The notes: generated by a model from the sequence alone, not told the origin. A stretch of DNA of 64,000 nucleotides from Vibrio sonorensis (GCF_001854765.1 NZ_LJJE01000108.1:1-64000); one strand, 5' to 3'; positions 46,157 to 56,311 are shown, numbered from the stretch's first letter. Made by a program: numbers and translations.

Positions 46157-47404
46157 ATGTCCGAGCCGCAAAGCAAGAACTTATCCGAAACCTTATTTGT
46201 AAAACACAAACAAGCAAAAGAAACCTCAGAACTGACCCAGTATTTACCCACCAGTCAAGAAGAACTGGAAGAGAAAAAAAAGCTAGAAGGCTACCGTTGG
46301 TATCGAAACCTTCGCCGCCTTCAATGGGTTTGGCAAGGCGTTGATCCCATTGAGCAGGAAGCCGTTTTAGCCAGTGTGGCCTCTTCTCCAAGCTCTCGCA
46401 CGCATGACGAATGGCTTGATACCGTTATGGGGTATCGCAAGGGAAACTGGTGCTACGAGTGGACTAGACTCGGAATGGAGCACCAAAAACGTTCAAACAC
46501 TTTAGAAGGTGAGCAAGCGGCAGATCAGCTGTTTAATGCTTCTCTTTGCTACAGCATTGCTGGTTATCCTCATTTAAAAAGTGACAACCTTGCCATTCAA
46601 GCTCAAGTGCTAGCAAATAGCGCCTATACGGAAGGCGCGAAGAAAACGGGTTACGTGGTTAAGCAGATAGAATTTCCTTATCAGAACCGCAAGATAACGG
46701 GATTTTTACATCTATCAAATACGGATGAGCCTCAACCAGTGGTCATTGTCAGTGCAGGGCTTGATAGCCTTCAAACCGATATGTGGGCACTGTTTCGAGA
46801 CCATTTTGCCAAGCGCAATATTGCGATGTTGACCATTGATATGCCTTCGGTGGGGCATAGCTCTCACTGGACGCTATCCGAAGACTCTTCAGAACTTCAT
46901 CAAGCGGTACTCAATCAACTTGATACTGTTCCTTGGGTTGATCACAATCGAGTTGGTTTAGTGGGTTTCCGCTTTGGCGGTAATGCGATGGTTCGTCTCT
47001 CATTCTTTGAGCAAGAGAAAATAAAAGCTTGTGTGACCTTGGGTGCCCCTATTCACGATGTTTTGTCGTCTCCTGCTAAGTTGAAAAAAATGCCGAAGAT
47101 GTATCTAGATGTCTTGGCTAGTCGCTTGGGTAAAAACGCGGTAGATATTCACAGCCTTGCCACGCAAATGAGAGCCTGGTCTTTAAAGTCTCAGGGGATC
47201 CTCAGCAATCGCAAGACCAAAGTACCCATTCTCGCTATGAGTTTGGAGGGCGACCCTGTTTCACCTCACAGTGATAATCAGCTCGTAGCTCTTTTTAGTA
47301 CAAATGGCAAGGCTAAGAAAATAAGTGCAAAAACAATTACACAAGGATATGAGCAATCCCTCGATTTAGCGATAAATTGGCTGGAAGATGAGCTAATTAG
47401 ATGA
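46157..47404 (+). CDS. frsA: Esterase FrsA
   Basis: 415 residues, alpha/beta-hydrolase family (fermentation-respiration switch protein; cofactor-independent esterase/decarboxylase claims are debated). The expected nucleophile position reads GFRFGGNAM (GxRxGG instead of GxSxG), which is a known feature of FrsA. Nearby proteins gpt, crl, proBA are in the same order as in E. coli. Confidence 0.9.
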   Translation: MSEPQSKNLSETLFVKHKQAKETSELTQYLPTSQEELEEKKKLEGYRWYRNLRRLQWVWQGVDPIEQEAVLASVASSPSSRTHDEWLDTVMGYRKGNWCYEWTRLGMEHQKRSNTLEGEQAADQLFNASLCYSIAGYPHLKSDNLAIQAQVLANSAYTEGAKKTGYVVKQIEFPYQNRKITGFLHLSNTDEPQPVVIVSAGLDSLQTDMWALFRDHFAKRNIAMLTIDMPSVGHSSHWTLSEDSSELHQAVLNQLDTVPWVDHNRVGLVGFRFGGNAMVRLSFFEQEKIKACVTLGAPIHDVLSSPAKLKKMPKMYLDVLASRLGKNAVDIHSLATQMRAWSLKSQGILSNRKTKVPILAMSLEGDPVSPHSDNQLVALFSTNGKAKKISAKTITQGYEQSLDLAINWLEDELIR

Positions 47405-47505
47405 CAAATCTCGTATTTTAGTTAAGAGTGATAAAGAGGGTGCTAATTAAGCATCTGATAAATAAAAATAATTGTCATTCTTAACATTGAATATGGAGAG
47501 TCAAT

Positions 47506-47895
47506 ATGTCTGAGGTGACGAAAAAACCGACTCATTACCGCTTGGTATCGACATTTAAGGCCATCGGCCCTTATCTAAGAGAAAACCAAAGTGATGAGGA
47601 ACGTTTTTTATTCGATTGCTTATCTGTTTGCGTGAACGATAAAAAGTCTCCTGAAGAACGGGAGTTTTGGGGGTGGTGGCTGGAACTGGTCAAAAAAGAA
47701 GACGGTTTCGAAGCCAGATATCACAAAGGTCGGTATGACTCAAAGGGGGAGTGGGTTACCGAAAAACTACCTAAAAAGTCAGTGCAAGAAGTCGGCCGGA
47801 CTCAAGAGGTGTTTCACGAAAAGCTTGTCAAAGCGACTTCGGAGCAGTTTGGCTTAGAAGTTGTGTTACACCAAGAGTCTGCTGAGTTTGTTTAA
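47506..47895 (+). CDS. crl: Sigma factor-binding protein Crl
   Basis: 129 residues. Promotes association of sigma-S with RNA polymerase. Signatures: REFWGWWLEL and FEARYHKGRYDSKGEWV. Independent start behind GGAGAG; followed by a terminator. Confidence 0.93.
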   Translation: MSEVTKKPTHYRLVSTFKAIGPYLRENQSDEERFLFDCLSVCVNDKKSPEEREFWGWWLELVKKEDGFEARYHKGRYDSKGEWVTEKLPKKSVQEVGRTQEVFHEKLVKATSEQFGLEVVLHQESAEFV

Positions 47896-47920
47896 CTAGC
47901 TCAGCACGAACTGAAAGCGT

Positions 47921-47957
47921 AAATGCAGGATCTGCGGCCACCGCGGTTCTGCATTTT
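47921..47957 (+). terminator. Terminator of crl
   Basis: AATGCAG... / ...CTGCATT with inner GCGG/CCGC and a T run. Confidence 0.8.
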
Positions 47958-47984
47958 TTTACTGAAACTACACTGACATGATTT

Positions 47985-48145
47985 TGGGAAGGCTCCGTAG
48001 AAATGGGGGACTAGCTCCTCTGCCGTTGGAGTAAGTTAAAACTACGGGATCATCTGGTGTAAACGATGTAATCCTCTACAAACGGAGCTTTAAGCTGTAT
48101 TAAAGCTTCAAAACGCGAAAAAGGTGCTTTTGGGCACCTTTTCTT
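47985..48145 (+). ncRNA. Structured RNA region with switch-like pairing, leader of proBA or small RNA
   Basis: After the crl terminator, 160 bases without an ORF hold several stems. TCCGTAG (47994-48000) can pair with CTACGGGA (48042-48049), or its overlapping 5' part GCTCCGT (47992-47998) can pair with ACGGAGC (48082-48088); the two are mutually exclusive. Further stems: CTCC/GGAG around 48015-48031, GGATCATC with GATGTAATCC (48047-48074) and AGCTTTAA/TTAAAGCT (48086-48107). A terminator-like stem AAAGGTGC/GGCACCTTT with T-rich tail (48118-48142) precedes proB by about 70 bp. This is the design of an attenuator or riboswitch, but no known class was recognised; an independent sRNA is the alternative. 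Confidence 0.4.
48118..48142 (+). terminator. Terminator-like hairpin before proB
   Basis: AAAAAAGGTGC tttt GGGCACCTTTTCTT, at the end of the structured region. Confidence 0.75.
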
Positions 48146-48212
48146 CTTGTTAAAAGGCGTATTGATTGCTAAAACAGTAAGCCTAAATCGAATTTTATTT
48201 GCTATAGAGATC

Positions 48213-49351
48213 ATGTCAGCGAATCAACAAAGTACAGTGCAATCTAACAAGCGCACCATAGTAGTAAAGCTTGGAACCAGTGTGTTAACCGGAGGGACGC
48301 TCGCCTTAGATCGCGCCCATATGGTTGAGTTGGTTCGTCAGTGTGCCGAGCTTAAAAAGCAAGGACACTCGGTGGTAATGGTATCGTCAGGCGCCATTGC
48401 CGCAGGTAGAGAGCACTTGGGTTACCCCGCATTGTCAAACTCTATGGCAAACAAACAGCTATTAGCGGCTGTTGGGCAGAGCAACTTATTCAAGTATGGG
48501 AATCTCTGTTTGCTATCTATGGCTTGAAAATAGGTCAAATGCTACTAACTCGTGCAGATTTGGAAGACAGAGAGCGTTTTCTCAATGCTCGCGACACCAT
48601 ACACGCCTTGGTTGAAAACGACATCATTCCAATTGTGAATGAGAACGACGCTGTTGCGACAAGCGAAATTAAAGTTGGCGACAACGACAACCTCTCAGCG
48701 CTGGTAGGCATTTTGTGCGGCGCAGATACACTTTTGCTTCTTACAGATCAAAAAGGTTTGTTTACTGCTGATCCTCGCAAAGATCCGAATGCTGAACTCA
48801 TTAAGGAAGTGAAGACCATTGATGACACCTTGCGCAAGATCGCTGGTGGCAGTGGAACAACACTTGGCACAGGTGGAATGGCGACTAAGCTGCAAGCTGC
48901 CGACATTGCAAGACGAGCGGGAATCGAGGTTGTAATCGCTGCAGGTAGCGCTCCAAATGTGGTTTGTGACTCAGTGTCTGATGAGCCGCACGGAACGCGA
49001 TTTTTACCTTGTGAAGAAGCTTTGGAAAATCGCAAACGTTGGATTCTCGCCGGACCTGCGGCGTCTGGAGATATTGTGATCGATTCAGGGGCAGCGAATG
49101 CGGTTGTCGGCAAAGGCAGTAGTCTACTTGCAAAAGGGGTGACTATTGTTCATGGATCATTTGCTCGCGGGGAAGTTGCTCGCGTGGTTGATACTAACGG
49201 TCATTTGATAGCGAAAGGTATTAGCAGTTACTCAAGCGAAGATCTAACTAAAATCCTTGGCAAACACAGTAAAGACATTCTAAATATCTTGGGATACGAC
49301 TACGGCTCAGAAGTCATTCACCGTGACGATTTAGTTGTTATTCAGGAATAG
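48213..49351 (+). CDS. proB: Glutamate 5-kinase, frameshifted
   Basis: First enzyme of proline synthesis (glutamate to gamma-glutamyl phosphate). Kinase motifs VVKLGTSVLTGG, SSGAIAAGREHLGYP and NDNLSALVGIL; C-terminal PUA domain (KRWILAGPAASG). The first frame ends at 48527; adding an A at about 48488 (TTAATTC) joins the frames, giving 379 residues. Start ATG 48213 rather than the earlier open codons. It precedes proA by 15 bp. Confidence 0.92.
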
Positions 49352-49366
49352 TAAAGAGGGAGCAAG

Positions 49367-50616
49367 GTGGAATTAATTCAATTAGGTAAAGCGGCAAAAT
49401 CAGCGGCTTTTGAACTGGCTACGGCGTCAACCGCGCAGAAAAACAGAGCACTGGCAATTATCGCGGATGAGTTAGAAGCGAATGCAGAAAAAATTCTCGC
49501 GGCCAATGAAAAAGACATCTCAGCAGGACGCGAAGCGGGATTAACAGAAGCACTTCTGGATCGACTGCTTTTGAATGAGCAGCGACTTGCTGGTATTGCT
49601 GGTGATGTAAGAAACGTCATCAGTCTCAATGATCCTGTTGGCAGCGAAATCGACAGCAAGGTTTTAGAAAATGGTATGTCACTCTCTCGTCGCCGTGTCC
49701 CTCTCGGTGTGGTTGGTGTGATTTATGAAGCTAGACCGAATGTGACGATTGATATTGCGGCGCTGTGCCTTAAAACCGGTAATGCGAGTATTCTTCGCGG
49801 TGGGAAAGAGACGTTTTATTCCAATATGGAGTTGGTCAAGGTGATTCAATCGGCACTGGAAAAAGCTGAGCTACCAGCAGCTTCGGTTCAGTATATAGAA
49901 AAACCTGACCGAGAGCTGGTTTCCCAACTTCTCAAGTTAGATGACTACGTGGATATGATCATCCTCGCGGCGGTGCTGGGTTACACAAAATGTGTAAAGA
50001 AAACAGCTCTATTCCAGTGATTATTGGCGGTTTTGGTATTAGCCATATTTTTGTTGATGAAAGTGCGGACTTGGCAAAGTCGGTAGACGTGGTTGAAAAT
50101 TCAAAGGTACAAAGGCCATCGGCGTGTAACGCTTTAGATACCTTACTTGTGCACGATAAAGTTGCAGCAGAGTTTTTGCCAATGTTGGCTGACAAAATGG
50201 GTGAGCGCGTAGAATTTGTTGCCACTGAATCGGCCAAGCGATTTCTAGGCAAAGCGCCTTCGGTTCGCGACATTGCTGAAGGTGATTTCGACACCGAGTG
50301 GTTGAGCTATACCTTAAGCGTGAAAGTGGTCGCTGATGTCAAAGAAGCGATTGATCACATGCGCGATCACAACGCAAGCCACTCTGATGCCATTATGACC
50401 AATAATATCGAAAATGCGGAGCGCTTTATTAACTCTGCCGGTTCTGCCGCCGTGTACGTGAACGCTTCAACTCGATTTACGGATGGTGCTCAGTTTGGGT
50501 TAGGTGCGGAGGTGGCAGTTTCGACCCAGAAACTACACGCGCGTGGGCCTATGGGGCTAGAAGAGTTAACGAGCTACAAGTGGGTCGGTAAGGCAAATTA
50601 CTTGCCGAGAGCCTAA
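49367..50616 (+). CDS. proA: Gamma-glutamyl phosphate reductase, frameshifted
   Basis: Second enzyme of proline synthesis, NADPH-dependent. VIYEARPNVTID and LRGGKE are cofactor motifs. The expected IIPRGGAG segment is broken by loss of one C in CCC at about 49963, and NASTRFTDG lies further on in the restored frame. Repaired length 416 residues. Starts at GTG 49367 (AGAGGGAG upstream); no ATG alternative fits. Confidence 0.92.
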
Positions 50617-50636
50617 AAATTGGTGATTAAACAGAT

Positions 50637-50667
50637 AAAAAGGGGCGTTCACGTCCCTTTTTGTTTT
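50637..50667 (+). terminator. Terminator of proBA
   Basis: AAAAAGGGGCG / CGTCCCTTTTT. Confidence 0.8.
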
Positions 50668-50716
50668 TGTTAGTTACCTAATTCCGCTAAACTAGCTTCA
50701 ATTATTTGGAGGTGAT

Positions 50717-51166
50717 ATGCATTGTCCTTTCTGTTCTGAAAACGATACCAAGGTAATCGATTCACGCCTAGTGGCGGATGGTCACCAAGTCCGCCGACGT
50801 CGTCAGTGTTTAGCTTGTAGCGAACGTTTTACTACGTTTGAAACCGCTGAGTTAGTGATGCCAAAAGTCATTAAATCCAATGGCAACCGCGAACCATTTA
50901 ACGAAGACAAAATGGTGGGTGGAATACAACGAGCCTTGGAAAAACGCCCAGTAAGTGCTGACTCTATCGAACTGGCAATCAGCATGATTAAGTCTCAGTT
51001 GAGAGCGACGGGCGAAAGGGAAGTTCCCAGCGATATGATTGGCAACCTTGTAATGGCGCAGCTAAAAGAGTTAGACAAGGTTGCGTATATTCGATTCGCG
51101 TCTGTATATCGCAGCTTTGAAGACATTCGCGAGTTCGGAGAAGAAATCGCCAAACTAGAAGATTAA
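50717..51166 (+). CDS. nrdR: Transcriptional repressor NrdR
   Basis: 149 residues: zinc ribbon (CPFC...CLAC) and ATP-cone (FNEDKMVGGIQRALEKR). Represses ribonucleotide reductase genes in response to ATP/dATP. Begins with GGAGGTG. Typical neighbour of ribD in gamma-proteobacteria. Confidence 0.96.
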   Translation: MHCPFCSENDTKVIDSRLVADGHQVRRRRQCLACSERFTTFETAELVMPKVIKSNGNREPFNEDKMVGGIQRALEKRPVSADSIELAISMIKSQLRATGEREVPSDMIGNLVMAQLKELDKVAYIRFASVYRSFEDIREFGEEIAKLED

Positions 51167-51173
51167 CATCTAT

Positions 51174-52279
51174 ATGTCGGATCAATTTACTCCAAGCGAT
51201 TATGTATGGATGTCGCGGGCTATAGCGTTAGCCGAAAATGGGCGTTTTACTACTGCCCCTAATCCAAATGTCGGTTGCGTAATTGTACGTGATGGCGAAA
51301 TGGTCGGTGAGGGCTATCACTATCGCGCTGGCGAGCCTCACGCAGAAGTTCACGCTATGCGCATGGCTGGAGACAAGTGTCGCGGAGCGACTGCCTATGT
51401 CACTCTTGAACCTTGTTCCCATTACGGCCGCACTCCTCCTTGTTCTAAAGGCTTGATCGATGCAGGTATCCACCGCGTCGTTTGCTCTATGATAGACCCG
51501 CATTCCAAAGTCGCCGGTAAAGGCTTTGCCATGTTAAGAGAGGCGGGTGTTGAAGTCGCTGTCGGTATTATGGAGCAAGAAGCTCGCGCGTTAAACAAAG
51601 GCTTCATCAAGCGCATGGAAACGGGGCTGCCCTTTGTGCAGCTTAAAATGGGCGCTACCTTAGATGGACAGACCGCACTTGCCAACGGCCTCAGCCAGTG
51701 GATTACTGGATCGGAAGCTCGAAAAGATGTGCAGAGCTTTCGAGCACAAGCGGGTGGTATTTTATCTACTAGCCAGACCGTTATAGCGGACAACGCATCC
51801 CTTTCCGTTCGTTGGGACGAACTGCCCGATCACGTGCAAGCTTCGTATAAGCAAAAAGATCTACGACAACCTAAAAAAGTGATTCTGGATAGGCAAGGTC
51901 GATTAACATCCGATCTCAATCTATTTCGGACAGAGGGCGATGTGATAACGGTAGGCCCGCAAGGTGATGTCGAAGTCGGAGGAACTCAACAAGGCCTGGC
52001 GTTAAAAACGGCATTGAGTCAGTTAGCGAAAGAGCAAGAGATTAATCACCTTTGGGTAGAAGCTGGTGCGACATTAGCAGGGAGTCTTTTGAAAGAAAAT
52101 CTCGTCGATGAAATCGTATTGTATATCGCCCCTAAGTTGATAGGTAGTGATGGACGAGGGCTATTCGCAAACCTTGGTTTAGAGAGATGTCCCAGCTTAT
52201 TGAACTAGAGTTTAAAGACGTTAGAAAAATTGGTAATGACTTGAGAATCATTGCCACGCCAAAGCAAATAGGCAGTTAA
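51174..52279 (+). CDS. ribD: Riboflavin biosynthesis protein RibD, frameshifted at the C-terminus
   Basis: Bifunctional deaminase/reductase. N-terminal zinc deaminase: HAEVHAM, LEPCSHYGRTPPC. C-terminal reductase from about residue 145 (MGATLDGQTA). The frame ends at 52208 after GLERCPSLLN; adding an A at about 52187 (GAGAATGTCC) restores LERMSQLIE and the tail to the stop at 52277-52279, 368 residues. Located between nrdR and ribE, the standard riboflavin order. Confidence 0.92.
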
Positions 52280-52285
52280 GAAATC

Positions 52286-52939
52286 ATGTTTACAGGAATT
52301 ATCGAAGCTGTAGGAACAGTTACAGCGATCACCCCAAAAGGCGAAGACATCAGTGTCACTGTAGAAACGGGAAAGCTGGATATGGGGGATGTGAAACTCG
52401 GTGATAGCATAGCAACAAATGGCGTGTGCCTTACTGTTGTTGACTTTAGCGCACACCACTACACAGCCGATCTCTCATTAGAAACGTTAAATAAAACGGG
52501 TTTTGCTCATTACCAAGTTGGTGACAAAGTGAACCTTGAAAAAGCCATGTTGCCGACAACTCGCTTCGGTGGGCACATTGTCTCTGGCCACGTCGATGGC
52601 GTGGGGGAAGTGATAGAGCGCAATATGGTGGGCAGAGCGATAGAGTTTTGGGTTTCTATACCTAATGGCATAGCCAAGTATTTAGCAGAAAAAGGTTCGG
52701 TGACCGTTGACGGTATTAGCCTCACGGTTAATGCTCTTCGCAAAGAGGCATTTAAGCTGACGATCGTTCCCCACACGGGTGAAGAAACGACGATTGCAGA
52801 TTTCCAAGTGGGCACAAAAGTAAATTTAGAAGTGGATGTAATGGCTCGCTATATGGAACGCTTATTACAGGTCAGAGAAGATTCAAGCCCGTCTTCATCT
52901 ATTACGATGGAATTTTTACAACAGAATGGTTTTGCTTAA
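52286..52939 (+). CDS. ribE: Riboflavin synthase, alpha chain
   Basis: 217 residues in two similar lumazine-binding domains: MFTGIIEAVGTV with GVCLTVV in the first, and GISLTVN in the second. Dismutates 6,7-dimethyl-8-ribityllumazine to riboflavin. The start is 6 bp after the ribD stop. Confidence 0.95.
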   Translation: MFTGIIEAVGTVTAITPKGEDISVTVETGKLDMGDVKLGDSIATNGVCLTVVDFSAHHYTADLSLETLNKTGFAHYQVGDKVNLEKAMLPTTRFGGHIVSGHVDGVGEVIERNMVGRAIEFWVSIPNGIAKYLAEKGSVTVDGISLTVNALRKEAFKLTIVPHTGEETTIADFQVGTKVNLEVDVMARYMERLLQVREDSSPSSSITMEFLQQNGFA

Positions 52940-52971
52940 GCGCCATTGTTTGCACACAACAGGATACAACC

Positions 52972-54080
52972 ATGTCAATTAGTACCCCACAAGAAATTAT
53001 CGATGATATTCGCCAAGGTAAAATGGTCATCTTGATGGATGATGAAGATCGTGAAAACGAAGGTGATCTGATCATGGCGGCTGAAAGCATTACTCCAGAA
53101 GCCATCAATTTCATGGCGACTTATGGCCGCGGTTTGATCTGTTTGACTATGACTAAAGAGCGGTGTGAAAAATTGGGTTTACCGCCAATGGTGCAAGACA
53201 ATAATGCTCAGTACACCACCAACTTTACGGTTTCCATTGAAGCGGCCGAAGGCGTGACGACGGGAATCTCGCTGCGGATCGCGCTCGAACGGTTCAAGCT
53301 GCGGTAGCCAAAGATGCAAAAGCCTCGGATCTTGTGCAGCCCGGTCATATATTCCCGCTTGCCGCTCAAGATGGTGGCGTGTTAACGCGAGCAGGGCACA
53401 CAGAAGCTGGATGTGATTTAGCAAGACTGGCTGGTATGGAACCCGCATCGGTCATCGTAGAAATCCTAAATGACGATGGCACTATGGCTCGTCGTCCAGA
53501 CCTCGAAGTGTTTGCACAGAAGCACGACATAAAGCTTGGTACGATTGCCGATCTTATTGAGTATCGCAACAACACGGAAACAACCATAGAACGCGTAGCT
53601 CAGTGTAAACTGCCAACTGAATATGGCGAGTTTGAACTGGTAACGTATCGCGACACCATAGACAATCAGATTCATTATGCGCTGAAAAAAGGTGAGGTGA
53701 GTACGTTAGCTCCCTTGGTTCGTGTGCATTTACAAGATACCTTTACCGATCTGCTTCGCAGCGATCGCAATGCAGAACGCAGTTGGACCTTAGACAAAGC
53801 AATGAAACGCATTGGTCAAGATGGCGGTGTTCTAGTGATCCTTGGCAACGAAGAAACGACGGATCTTCTCGTACATAGGGTCAAGATGTTTGAAGCACAA
53901 GATAACGGTCAAGCTCCAACATTGGCGAAAAAACAAGGTACTTCTCGACGAGTTGGTGTCGGTTCACAGATACTGTCAGACTTAGGCGTTACCGATATGC
54001 GCCTGCTCTCTTCGCCGAACAAAAAATATCACGCTTTAGGTGGATTTGGCCTAAATGTCGTTGAGTACGTATGCGAGTAA
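52972..54080 (+). CDS. ribB: DHBP synthase with degenerate GTP cyclohydrolase II-like domain, frameshifted
   Basis: N-terminal DHBP synthase (about 1-200; LMDDEDRENEGDLI metal site, HIFPLAAQDGG, RAGHTEAGCDLARLAG). C-terminal part is like GTP cyclohydrolase II (FELVTYRD, PLVRVHLQDTF) but where GCH-II has GD-FGS-RC-C zinc cysteines it reads DTFTDLLRSDRN, so it has no zinc site and no expected cyclohydrolase activity; this matches the RibBX variant described in proteobacteria. Frame is broken by loss of a G at about 53271 (CTCGGCTGC); repaired length 369. Feeds ribH next to it. Confidence 0.9.
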
Positions 54081-54248
54081 GTTGAACAAGATTAACACTT
54101 GTAAATAGGGTAGGGGCTGCTCAATATGAGCGCGTTTACCTATCTGTTTTAAGTCGCCTGATTTGGCTCAAATATTGTTAGATATTGCTCACAATTTTAT
54201 GCTAGAATCCGGCGATTCTCACTTGATGAATATAGTAAAGGAAAGCTT

Positions 54249-54719
54249 ATGAAAGTGATCGAGGGTGGCTTCCCAGCGCCAAATGCGAAAATTGCTATCG
54301 TTATTTCTCGTTTTAACAGCTTTATTAACGAAAGTCTTTTGTCTGGTGCAATCGATACTTTAAAGCGTCATGGACAAGTTAGTGAAGACAACATCACTGT
54401 TGTGCGTTGCCCAGGTGCAGTTGAACTGCCTCTTGTCGCTCAGCGCGTTGCAAAAACTGGTAAGTTTGATGCGATTGTCTCTCTAGGTACAGTTATTCGT
54501 GGCGGAACGCCGCACTTTGACTATGTTTGTAGTGAGTGTAACAAAGGTCTTGCTCAAGTTTCTCTGGAATATAGCCTTCCAGTAGCGTTTGGTGTACTGA
54601 CTGTTGATACTATTGATCAAGCTATCGAGCGCGCAGGAACCAAGGCTGGTAATAAAGGTGCAGAGGCTGCACTAAGCGCACTTGAGATGATTAACGTTCT
54701 TTCTGAAATCGATTCCTAA
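54249..54719 (+). CDS. ribH: 6,7-dimethyl-8-ribityllumazine synthase
   Basis: 156 residues. Joins the DHBP and pyrimidine precursors. IVISRFNSFI start, RCPGAVELPL and GGTPHFDYV (active His in it) are conserved. Stop overlaps the nusB start by one base. Confidence 0.96.
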   Translation: MKVIEGGFPAPNAKIAIVISRFNSFINESLLSGAIDTLKRHGQVSEDNITVVRCPGAVELPLVAQRVAKTGKFDAIVSLGTVIRGGTPHFDYVCSECNKGLAQVSLEYSLPVAFGVLTVDTIDQAIERAGTKAGNKGAEAALSALEMINVLSEIDS

Positions 54720-55186
54720 TGGGGGCCAGTGTGAAACCAGCCGCACGTCGTAATGCACGTCGCTTTGCTCTACAAGCGATCTATTCTTGGCAAATTACTA
54801 AAGAAAATGTTGCCACCATTGAAGAGCAGTTTTTGTCTGGTGACAAATACGATGAGGAGGAGCATCACGCTTCTGAACCTGCATTGTCCACTCCAGATAC
54901 AGATGTAGCATATTTTCGTGACCTGTTAAGCGGCGTGGTTTTAAGCCACACTGAGCTGGACAGTAAGATTCGTCCATACACTTCTCGTCCTATGCAGGAT
55001 TTAGATATGATGGAGTTAGCTTTGCTTCGTCTAGCGATGTACGAAATGACTCGTCGAGAAGATGTGCCTTTTAAAGTTGTAATTAATGAAGCTATCGAGC
55101 TAGCGAAAGTGTTCGCAGCAGAAGATAGCCATAAGTTCGTCAATGGTGTGTTGGATAAAGCCGCACCTCACGTTCGCAAAAAATAA
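54719..55186 (+). CDS. nusB: Transcription antitermination factor NusB
   Basis: 155 residues. RNA-binding helical protein for rRNA antitermination with NusE. KPAARRNARRFALQAIYSW at the N-terminus and FVNGVLDKAAP at the C-terminus. Its ATG overlaps the ribH stop (TAATG), so translation is coupled; ribH-nusB pairing is widespread. Confidence 0.96.
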   Translation: MGASVKPAARRNARRFALQAIYSWQITKENVATIEEQFLSGDKYDEEEHHASEPALSTPDTDVAYFRDLLSGVVLSHTELDSKIRPYTSRPMQDLDMMELALLRLAMYEMTRREDVPFKVVINEAIELAKVFAAEDSHKFVNGVLDKAAPHVRKK

Positions 55187-55201
55187 TCGACTTTAATCGA
55201 T

Positions 55202-55230
55202 AAAGGTCAGCCCAAAGCTGGCCTTTTTTA
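55202..55230 (+). terminator. Terminator of nusB
   Basis: AAAGGTCAGC / GCTGGCCTTT, T tail. Confidence 0.85.
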
Positions 55231-55340
55231 TTGCAGCAAGGTTTCAGTTTGGATAGTGTCGATAGGCAGAAAGATTGGGTAGATTTTGCGCTTACGACAC
55301 TAAACCATTATTAAGTTGGGATGATAACAAGACAACAGAT

Positions 55341-56309
55341 ATGAACGGTGAGTTTAACTTAATTGACAAATACTTCGTTGGTAAGCAAAAACAAAGAAAA
55401 GATGTTCTGTTAGCTGCTGGGGATGATTGTGCCATCGTTCAGGCGCCTGATAACCTTGCTATTGCTATCAGTACTGACACATTAGTTGAAGGGACACATT
55501 TCCTTAAAAATGCAGACCCTGCTTGGGTCGCTCACAAAGCGTTAGCCTCTAATATCAGTGATCTGGCTGCAATGGGAGCAACACCATCTTGGGTCTCTTT
55601 TGCTTTGACTATGCCAGAAGTTGATGAAGAGTGGCTTAAGCCATTTTGTGATGCCTTTTTCAAACTCGCAGATTATTATGACATTCAACTGATAGGCGGA
55701 GATACCACAAAAGGGCCTTTGGCCATTACACTCACCATTCAAGGTTTTGTTCCCGTTGAAGGGGCGCTAAAGCGCAGCGGGGCGAATGTTGGAGATTGGA
55801 TTTATGTCACCGGTAATTTGGGCGACAGTAAAGCAGGGCTTGATGTTATTCTCGACAGCAACAAGCGCGAGCATCCGCATGCGGATGAGTTAGAGAAGCG
55901 ACACTTTGTTAGCTCTCCAAGAGTACTTACCGGACAGGCGTTACAAGGTGTGGCAACGTCAGCTATTGATATTTCTGACGGTCTAATTTCTGACTTAGGG
56001 CACATATTAAAAAGTTCGAATGTCGGCGCGAGCGTTGATGTAAGCCAGTTGCCAATCTCTGATGAACTGGTGGCTTTTTTGGGTTCACAAGAGAAAGCTT
56101 TGCAGTACGCACTTTCAAGCGGTGAAGAGTATGAGTTATGCTTCACCGTTGACTCTAATGCCAAATCATCGTTAGAGACATTACTTGTACATACTGGAAC
56201 ACCTGTCTCCTGCATCGGAATGATCCGGCCTCAAGGTCGAATTGAACTGCATAGAGATGGAGAAGAATTAGATTGGGACTTAACTGGTTTCGATCACTTT
56301 AAAGGATAA
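55341..56309 (+). CDS. thiL: Thiamine-monophosphate kinase
   Basis: 322 residues. Phosphorylates thiamine monophosphate to the diphosphate cofactor. MNGEFNLIDKYF start, AGDDCAIV and STDTLVEGTHF are the ATP/Mg signatures, then ISDGLISDLGHIL. ATG 55341 chosen, as the open frame upstream to 55275 is not family-like. Overlaps nothing; pgpA is 2 bp downstream. Confidence 0.94.
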   Translation: MNGEFNLIDKYFVGKQKQRKDVLLAAGDDCAIVQAPDNLAIAISTDTLVEGTHFLKNADPAWVAHKALASNISDLAAMGATPSWVSFALTMPEVDEEWLKPFCDAFFKLADYYDIQLIGGDTTKGPLAITLTIQGFVPVEGALKRSGANVGDWIYVTGNLGDSKAGLDVILDSNKREHPHADELEKRHFVSSPRVLTGQALQGVATSAIDISDGLISDLGHILKSSNVGASVDVSQLPISDELVAFLGSQEKALQYALSSGEEYELCFTVDSNAKSSLETLLVHTGTPVSCIGMIRPQGRIELHRDGEELDWDLTGFDHFKG

Positions 56310-56311
56310 GC

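Noticed and set aside
46157..47404. Loss of active site in FrsA because GxSxG is missing
   Set aside because: FrsA family members normally lack the nucleophile serine at this place, so it is not a defect.
54081..54248. FMN riboswitch in front of riboflavin genes
   Set aside because: Searched by eye for the conserved FMN (RFN) element around ribE/ribB/ribH; no matching pieces were seen.
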